Positions 6,693 through 12,268 of a stretch of 12,268 nt of DNA are shown here, in pieces. The stretch is from contig JAUNSQ010000030.1 of NCBI GenBank assembly GCA_030539135.1, positions 1 to 12,268 of the forward strand, given 5' to 3'. Within the stretch, counting starts at the first letter, position 1. Each line of letters starts with the position of its first letter. This DNA is from Synergistaceae bacterium. GTDB lineage: Bacteria > Synergistota > Synergistia > Synergistales > Synergistaceae. A program made the position numbers and the translations under genes. A model generated the notes under the pieces. The model saw nothing but the letters and a program-made list of their open reading frames with translations. It had not been told where the DNA came from and searched no databases.

Positions 6693-7919
6693 TTGAAGAA
6701 AATTTTGTTTGAGGCCGTAACGTTGCTTGAACCTGAAATGACAGCGTTCCTGTCCGAGCTGGTCTCGTATCCTGCGATATGCCCGGTGGACGGTGGGCGC
6801 GGCGAGGGCCCTAAGGCACAGTTCATCATTCGTAAAATAGAGGAGCTGGGGCTGGGCGAACCTGAGATAGTCTCCGCCCCCGACGATAAGGCGGAGGGTG
6901 GCGCTCGACCAAATATTCTCCTGCGCATCCCGGGCCGCTCGAACAAACGCCTTTGGATCATTTCGCACATGGATGTTGTGCCTGTCGGCGACATATCTCT
7001 GTGGAACACGGATCCGTTCGAGGCTGTCGTGAGGGATGGCTGCATCTTCGCGCGCGGCGCGAACGACAACGGGCAGGAATTGGCGGCTTCGCTCTACGCC
7101 GCCGCGGCCCTAAAAAAATGTGGGGTAACGCCGGAATATGAAGTATGTCTCTGTATGGTCGCCGACGAAGAAGTCGGAAGCGACCACGGAATAAAATATC
7201 TTATCAGACAGGGACTGTTTAACGCAGACGACCTTATCGTTGTGCCGGACGGAGGATGTGAGGACGGTAGCTTTATAGAGATAGCCGAAAAGAGCATACT
7301 ATGGATCGAATTTGAGGTGATTGGCAAGCAGGCTCATGGCAGTATGCCCCACGTTGGAAACAACGCCTGCCGCGCCGCCAACGAACTCTCAGTCTCGCTC
7401 GACTCAGCGCTCCACCGCGCTTTCCCCGATGAGGATAAACTCTTCTCGCCGGATGTCTCGACCTTCGAGCCGACGCGCCGTATGCAGAATGTGGAGAACA
7501 TCAACACCATACCGGGCAGGGAGCGTTTCAGCTTCGACTGTCGCGTACTTCCCGGAATATCTCTCGATACCGTCGTCTCTGTCGTAGACGCGGAAGTCAA
7601 GAAAATCGAGAGAAAATTTGGTGTTACGGTCTCTTACGCCTTCCCGCAGAAGGTGCAGGCGCCGCAGGCTACGCCGGAGGATGCGGAAGTCGTGGAGCTT
7701 CTAAAGCGCGCGGTCGCGGAAGTTATACCCGTTGCCCTGAAGGTCGGCGGCATAGGCGGCGGGACATGCGCGGCGTACTTCCGCGAGGTCGGCATCCCAG
7801 CCGTCGTATGGGATCAAGAGGCAGATGTCGCCCACATGCCGAACGAATACGCGCGAATCGAACACATGGTAAACGAGGCAAAGGTCTTTGCGTTTATGAT
7901 GGCCGGAGGAGCCGATTAA
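6693..7919 (+). CDS. M20 family metallo-hydrolase (ArgE/DapE-type)
   Basis: A 408-residue cytoplasmic zinc or cobalt hydrolase of the M20 family, which includes DapE, ArgE, carboxypeptidases and dipeptidases. The metal-site motifs are complete: HMD (H92, D94), D125 in the GANDNGQ motif, the DEE pair (E159 as general base, E160 as ligand), D186 in VPDGG, and H381 in AHMPNEY. H215 in QAHGSMPH marks the dimerisation (lid) domain, which spans about residues 195-315. GGIGGGTCAAYFR (about 351-363) is the substrate-side loop. The substrate cannot be told from sequence. It is somewhat longer than typical DapE, and a DapE-type role in lysine or peptidoglycan precursor synthesis is possible but not supported by neighbours. 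Translation starts at TTG. The gene lies between two terminators, so it may have low read-through expression from the pgsA promoter or an unseen one. Confidence 0.9.
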   Translation: MKKILFEAVTLLEPEMTAFLSELVSYPAICPVDGGRGEGPKAQFIIRKIEELGLGEPEIVSAPDDKAEGGARPNILLRIPGRSNKRLWIISHMDVVPVGDISLWNTDPFEAVVRDGCIFARGANDNGQELAASLYAAAALKKCGVTPEYEVCLCMVADEEVGSDHGIKYLIRQGLFNADDLIVVPDGGCEDGSFIEIAEKSILWIEFEVIGKQAHGSMPHVGNNACRAANELSVSLDSALHRAFPDEDKLFSPDVSTFEPTRRMQNVENINTIPGRERFSFDCRVLPGISLDTVVSVVDAEVKKIERKFGVTVSYAFPQKVQAPQATPEDAEVVELLKRAVAEVIPVALKVGGIGGGTCAAYFREVGIPAVVWDQEADVAHMPNEYARIEHMVNEAKVFAFMMAGGAD

Positions 7920-7924
7920 GTTAC

Positions 7925-7960
7925 GCTGTCTGCCGAGGCGGCGGTCAGCCATTTTCCTTT
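7925..7960 (+). terminator. Probable intrinsic terminator after the M20 hydrolase
   Basis: An 11-position stem (7925-7935 with 7939-7949) holds one T-T mismatch and one T-G pair, closed by an AGG loop, and begins six bases after the stop codon. A broken T-tract (ATTTTCCTTT, 7951-7960) follows two bases later. The T-tract overlaps the -35 box of the secA promoter. The imperfect tract lowers confidence. Confidence 0.6.
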
Positions 7961-7988
7961 GACTTGTATATAGTGGTAAGGATATAAT
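7959..7988 (+). promoter_or_regulatory. Predicted strong sigma-70-type promoter for secA
   Basis: TTGACT (7959-7964) and a perfect TATAAT (7983-7988) are separated by 18 bases. Transcription should start near 7995, giving a leader of about 60 bases before the secA ATG. This is the best promoter in the window. Confidence 0.8.
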
Positions 7989-8003
7989 CACAAAATATTG
8001 AAA

Positions 8004-8018
8004 CGCACCGTTGGTGCG
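8004..8018 (+). promoter_or_regulatory. Hairpin in the secA mRNA leader
   Basis: CGCACC-GTT-GGTGCG forms a perfect 6-bp GC-rich stem with a 3-base loop, about 10 bases from the predicted RNA 5' end. A T-rich stretch (8024-8039) follows after five bases, so it might act as a weak attenuator or protect the 5' end of the message. The T-tract is too far away and interrupted for a standard terminator. The Shine-Dalgarno (AAGGGTGG, 8041-8048) is not enclosed in the hairpin. Confidence 0.4.
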
Positions 8019-8055
8019 GTCGCTTGTTTTGTGTTTTTTGAAGGGTGGAATATAA

Positions 8056-10748
8056 ATGGGAGTTTTCAGCGGCGTAATAAAGGCCCTTGGGCTTGACCCC
8101 AACGACTGGGATATAGCGAAGTATGAAGAGAAAACGACAGTAATAGATTCTTATGAGGAAAGCCTAAAGAAACTTACGGACGAGGAGTTGGCTCAGTCTG
8201 CGACCCTATTCAGAGGCAGACTTGAGAACGGCGAGACGCTCGACGATATACTTCCCGAAGTTTTTGCGCGGGTGCGCGAGGTATCCGTCAGGACGCTAGG
8301 ACTTCGCCATTTCAAAGAACAGCTCATAGGGGCTATGGCCCTCCATGACGGTAAAATAGCCGAGATGAAGACGGGCGAAGGAAAGACGCTCGTCGCGACC
8401 CTTGCCGTCGCGCTCAACGCGATAGCTGGAAAGGGCGTGCATGTCGTAACGGTAAACGATTACCTTGCCAAACGAGACTCCGAATGGATGTCACCCGTCT
8501 ACAACGGAATGGGGCTCACTGTCGGGGTCATCACGCCGTTCATGAGCCAAGAGGACCGCGTTGAGGCATACAAGAAAGACATCACCTATGGAACGAACAG
8601 CGAGTTCGGTTTCGATTATCTGCGCGACAATATGGCGATACAGAAGGACCAGCAGGTACAGCGCGGGCATGAATACTGCATCGTCGACGAAGTCGACTCC
8701 ATACTCATAGACGAAGCCAGGACGCCTCTGATAATCTCCGGGCCGTCCGAGGACGACACAGAGCCATATCGCGTCGCCGACGGCGTAGCGCGTCAGCTCG
8801 CGAAGGGCGCAGACTTCGAGGTCGACGAGAAGGAGCGCAACCTTGCCCTCACCGAGGCCGGTATCGCAAAAGCCGAGCGCATAATGAACCTCCCGAACCT
8901 CTTCACGGATTTCGCGAACTCATCGCTCGCCCATAAGATAGTCCAGTCACTGAAGGCGCACCACCTCTTCCAGCGCGACGTGCACTATGTCGTGAAGGAT
9001 GGGGAGATCATCATCGTAGACGAATTCACGGGAAGGCTGATGTTTGGCCGCCGCTATTCCGACGGGCTGCATCAGGCTATCGAGGCGAAGGAGCGAGTCC
9101 AGGTCGGGCGCGAGAACCAGACGCTTGCCACGATAACGCTGCAAAACTACTTCCGCATGTATAGGAAACTGGCTGGTATGACCGGCACGGCGCTTACAGA
9201 AGCGGAAGAATTCAAAGAAATATACGGGCTTGAAGTGCTGGTCATCCCAACGCACAAACCGATGATAAGGGTCGACAACCCCGACTCGATATACAAGACA
9301 GTGCTTGAAAAGTATAACGCGGCCGCTGACGAGGTCGCCGAGTGCCACAAAAATGGGCAGCCGGTCCTTTGGGAACGACCTCCATTGACCACTCGGAACA
9401 GATTAGCAAACTGCTGCGCGCACGCAAGATACCGCATAATGTCCTCAACGCGAAGGTACACGACAAGGAAGCCCTTATCGTGGCGCAGGCGGGACGTTTC
9501 GGAGCTGTTACGGTCGCCACGAACATGGCGGGACGCGGAACGGACATCGTGCTCGGAGGCAACCCTGAGTTCCTCGCGAAGGAAGAGATGACACGCCGAG
9601 GCACGACAGCTGAAGAAGACCCTGCGGCATACGCCGAGGTACTCGAGGAATTCCGCGGTACATGCGCCGAGGAACACGAGAAAGTCATAGCGGCGGGCGG
9701 CCTGCGTATAATAGGGACCGAGCGCCATGAATCCAGACGAATAGACAACCAGCTGCGCGGACGTTCCGGCCGTCAGGGTGACCCGGGAGAGAGCCGTTTC
9801 TATATAGCCCTTGAGGACGACCTTATCAGACTCTTCGGCGGTGACAAAGTCCAGAGCATAATGGAAAAGATGGGCATGGAAGAGGGAGAATGTATAGAAC
9901 ACCCGCTCCTCTCCAGGGCTATCGAGAACGCGCAGAAAAAGGTCGAGGAGATGCACTTCGACATCCGTAAGCAGCTCCTCGCGTACGATAACGTAATGAA
10001 CCAGCAGCGTGAGGCCGTCTACAAGGAACGCAGCGAAATACTTGACGACGACGATATCGTCACGAGGACGATGGAGGTCATAGAGGACACCGCGCAGTCC
10101 CAGCTCGACAATATCTTTGCTGACAAAGACGCCGAGGAATCAAACCTCAAAGCGGTATGCGTCAGACTCAACGCCCTCTATTGGCCCGGTATATCGCGCC
10201 ATATAGAGAACGTGCAGACGGAATCGGAGCTTGAAGAGGCTTCCCCCGCTCTCTTCGCGGAGATCAAAAAACGTTTTGCGGACAAGGTCGACGAACTTGG
10301 CCCGGATATCTCAAAGCAGATATTCAGATACATATTCCTTGAGGTCCTAGACACCAACTGGAAGGAACACCTGCTCGCGATGGACGAGCTGCGCCGCGGC
10401 ATAGGCCTGCGCGCTATTGGCCAGAAGGACCCGCTTTTAGAGTATAAATTCGAATCGTTCAACCTGTTCCAGGAGACGCTGGTTCAAATCCGCGAAAGCA
10501 TCACGGAATTTGCGCTCAGGGTCTCGGTCGCGACGCCGGAAAAGCGCAGCGGCCGCGACCGTTGGGTCGAGAGCCGCGACGCCTTGGATATCCCGGCATC
10601 GTCCGGCTACAGCGACGATATGGAAAACCCAGGCGCAGTCGCCACGGCTCAGAAGACACAGCCGATAGTCAACGCGGGCAAAGTTGGGCGCAACGACCCT
10701 TGCCCCTGCGGAAGCGGGAAAAAATATAAAAACTGCTGCGGAAAATAA
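8056..10748 (+). CDS. secA: Preprotein translocase ATPase SecA (apparent one-base frameshift)
   Basis: SecA is the motor that drives unfolded preproteins through the SecYEG channel at the inner membrane. The frame from ATG 8056 covers residues 1-438: Walker A MKTGEGKT (104-111), the DEVD box (211-214) with IDEARTPLIISGP, the FTGRLMFGRRYSDGLHQAIEAKE preprotein-crosslinking region in part, and GMTGTA. At about 9367-9374 the protein continues in another frame (GTTSIDHSEQ onward) for 458 residues to 10748. That part has NMAGRGTDI, GTERHESRRIDNQLRGR, GRQGDPGESRF, helical wing and scaffold regions, and a C-terminal zinc-binding tail with CPCGSGKKYKNCC (C-x-C-x8-C-C). Rejoined length is about 897 residues, normal for the family. 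As written, the first frame ends at 9591 after 73 wrong residues. Because SecA is essential, a sequencing or assembly error is most likely. The gene has its own promoter upstream. Confidence 0.95.
9367..9374 (+). other. Frameshift site in secA (one base missing)
   Basis: The 0 frame reads GQPVL up to the CTT at 9367-9369 and then departs into unrelated sequence. The correct continuation GTTS starts at the GGA of 9372 in the -1 frame. Only two bases (9370-9371, TG) stand where a codon is expected. The family has GQPVLVGTTS here, so a missing G (GTG, Val) fits best; a shortened T run (TTG, Leu) is also possible. No X-XXY-YYZ slippery heptamer is present in the right phase. Confidence 0.88.
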
Positions 10749-10762
10749 TGGGGGGACATAGC

Positions 10763-12268
10763 GTGAAGAACTATATGAAGAAATGCGTTTTACTATGCGC
10801 CGCGTTGCTGACGCTGGCGGTCTTTGCGGGCTCTTCATTCGCGTGGAGCGCGTCCGAAGAGGTCAGGAGGCTCAATAAAGAGGTCCCGTCTCTTGAGGGG
10901 TTTAAGGGAGCGCAGGCCGTTATCTGGCTGAAAGACAACGACTTCCGTATGCTCGCGGACGGCACGATGGAGAATACTCGCTATACGATAGTAATGATGG
11001 GTGAGAACGTCCCCGACTCATGGAAAAAATTCAAAGTCCCCGTCCCATCAGACGGGAAGCTTGAAGTGATCGAAGCCGCTTGGTATAACCCGATGACCGG
11101 CTTTAAAGAGGGGAGCCTCCGCGTCAGCGAAGAGACGCTGCCGGGCGGTTCCACAGGCAAGATTTTTGAGACGCCGGGCGGCGCTGTAGGACGCGCAGTA
11201 GTCCTTGCGGTCAAGGAGACCCGAGGCAAACGCTACGGCATCGACGCTATGATTCCAATGGCGTCGCCGCTGCCGACTTGGGAACAGAACGTTACAGTCA
11301 CGCTTCCCGAGGGGGTCGCGCTCAACTGGGCAGGCCATGATATAAAAGAACCTGTGATAGGCAAATCGAAGGGTTCTCAGAACTATAAATGGACGATAAT
11401 GAACCAGGAGGCATGGAACGGAGAGGGCTTCGTCGTTTACAGAAGGCCGTATCTCACGTTTGGCACGAAGAAAGGTGTCGCCGTGAGCCTGAAAGATATG
11501 TACGATCTCGCGCGCGATGTCCCGGCGCTTCCGCTCCCGTCCGCGGCGAAGGGCGATAAGGCAAAGGCCGGAGTCAGGCTTATGGAATGGCTCGCGCAGC
11601 CTTCCCATACCCTAGAGGCATACCCTAAGGATTGGATACGCCCGGCCGCCCAGTTCCCAGCGGAAGGGCCGTGGACACAGTGGGAGCAGACCCTTCTCCT
11701 CGATAAATGGCTTAAGAAACTTGGATGGACGTCCGAGGTGATGTGGCAGGCTGTCGGAAAACTTGACAAGGACAGCCCTGTGACTTATGGCGCGTGGACT
11801 GCCCCCGTGCTGGCGCTTACGCCCCCCGGCGGGAAAGAATCACTGTACCACGCGGGCCAGACTTCTGATTTTGGCGTCACGGCCCCGTCTGTTATTGGCA
11901 CGACGCTTTACAGCCTTAAAAACGACGAAACTATCTCAAGAAATATAAAGCCGGGCAGCCCGTCCGACCACAAGCTCACCTCGATATGGGCGCTGAAACT
12001 TGGAGATAACGGAGTGGCCGAGGGCACGTTTACACTTACGGTCACAGGCGGGTGGACGGAGCTGTTCTCAGCGGGACACGTGCCGTCCAAAGAAGGGCTC
12101 GCGAAATTCGTGCAGAGCAAGGTCAACTTTGCGATACCGGGGATGACGCTCACTCCGACCGAGGTCGAACCAACGCCGACGGGCTATAGGCTCCAGTTCT
12201 CGGTGAAATGCGCGCCGGGCTTAGTTATGAAGGATAACCTGCTTCTGCGTTTGCCGGGCGGAGTCCCA
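10763..12268 (+). CDS. Secreted DUF3857-like protein (3' end outside window)
   Basis: The frame stays open for 502 codons to the window edge, so the protein is incomplete. A clear signal peptide is present: KNYMKK, a hydrophobic core CVLLCAALLTLAVFAG, and a likely cleavage after SFA (residue 27). No lipobox cysteine fits. Residues about 45-135 (AVIWLKDNDFRMLADGTMEN, then TRYTIVMM and EAAWYNPMTGFKEG) resemble the beta-rich DUF3857 domain, often found before transglutaminase-like domains in exported proteins. The rest is rich in Trp, Gly and Pro beta-type sequence with no motif I recognise. Function unknown; periplasmic or surface location is inferred. GTG 10763 was chosen because GGGGGGA lies 6 bases upstream. 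An in-frame ATG at 10748, overlapping the secA stop as TAATG, and an ATG at 10775 are alternatives. It is probably co-transcribed with secA. Confidence 0.7.
   Translation, partial: MKNYMKKCVLLCAALLTLAVFAGSSFAWSASEEVRRLNKEVPSLEGFKGAQAVIWLKDNDFRMLADGTMENTRYTIVMMGENVPDSWKKFKVPVPSDGKLEVIEAAWYNPMTGFKEGSLRVSEETLPGGSTGKIFETPGGAVGRAVVLAVKETRGKRYGIDAMIPMASPLPTWEQNVTVTLPEGVALNWAGHDIKEPVIGKSKGSQNYKWTIMNQEAWNGEGFVVYRRPYLTFGTKKGVAVSLKDMYDLARDVPALPLPSAAKGDKAKAGVRLMEWLAQPSHTLEAYPKDWIRPAAQFPAEGPWTQWEQTLLLDKWLKKLGWTSEVMWQAVGKLDKDSPVTYGAWTAPVLALTPPGGKESLYHAGQTSDFGVTAPSVIGTTLYSLKNDETISRNIKPGSPSDHKLTSIWALKLGDNGVAEGTFTLTVTGGWTELFSAGHVPSKEGLAKFVQSKVNFAIPGMTLTPTEVEPTPTGYRLQFSVKCAPGLVMKDNLLLRLPGGVP

Noticed and set aside
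7999..8100. Possible leader peptide (TTG 7999 onward) overlapping secA, SecM-like
   Set aside because: The frame is open and encodes a mildly hydrophobic peptide. But it has no Shine-Dalgarno, would start about four bases from the predicted RNA 5' end, and shows no known arrest motif.
9147..9956. Long minus-strand open frame across secA
   Set aside because: It lies antisense to strongly conserved secA codons, has no ribosome binding site of note, and its protein shows no recognisable domain. The same holds for the other minus-strand frames in the window, which reflect the high GC content.
9342..10748. A separate gene starting at GTG 9342
   Set aside because: The first codons of this frame are not SecA-like and overlap the correct first frame. 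From 9372 on it is plainly the second half of SecA, so it is one frameshifted gene.

Overview
This window is an ordinary chromosomal stretch of housekeeping genes, all on the + strand and densely packed. From start to end it reads: pheT (5' end outside the window), a small coiled-coil gene, a zapA-like gene, cvpA, mutS2, pgsA, an M20-family metallo-hydrolase gene, secA (with an apparent one-base frameshift), and a secreted DUF3857-like protein that runs off the right edge. No mobile element, CRISPR array, tRNA or rRNA was seen. The longest stretch without a gene is 136 bases (7920-8055), and it holds a terminator, a promoter and the secA leader.

The organism is a bacterium of fairly high GC that uses ATA for isoleucine and AGG for arginine unusually often. 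It also starts some genes with TTG or GTG behind strong Shine-Dalgarno sequences. The gene neighbourhood and protein flavour suggest the phylum Synergistota (a Cloacibacillus/Synergistes-like relative). That is an inference from memory, not a search. The segment pheT - zapA-like - cvpA - mutS2 resembles the Bacillus order pheST - rnhC - zapA - cvpA - polX - mutS2, but lacks rnhC and polX and has an extra coiled-coil gene.

Transcription can be divided into three blocks. Block 1 (pheT to mutS2, 1-6008) has gaps of 1 to 28 bases and no internal promoter that I can see, so it probably is one operon joining translation, cell division and DNA/ribosome maintenance. Block 2 starts at a good sigma-70-type promoter at 6033-6061 and contains pgsA, a perfect hairpin terminator that overlaps the pgsA stop codon, and the M20 hydrolase, which is closed by a second, imperfect terminator at 7925-7960. 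Block 3 starts at a near-consensus promoter (7959-7988) directly abutting that terminator. It has a short leader with a small hairpin, then secA and the exported protein, which begins within 15 bases of the secA stop.

The most notable observations are the apparent single-base deletion in secA at about 9367-9374, the loss of the acidic residue of the LDLR motif in the Smr domain of MutS2, and the coiled-coil gene next to the ZapA-like gene. I did not find a convincing new biological system here.
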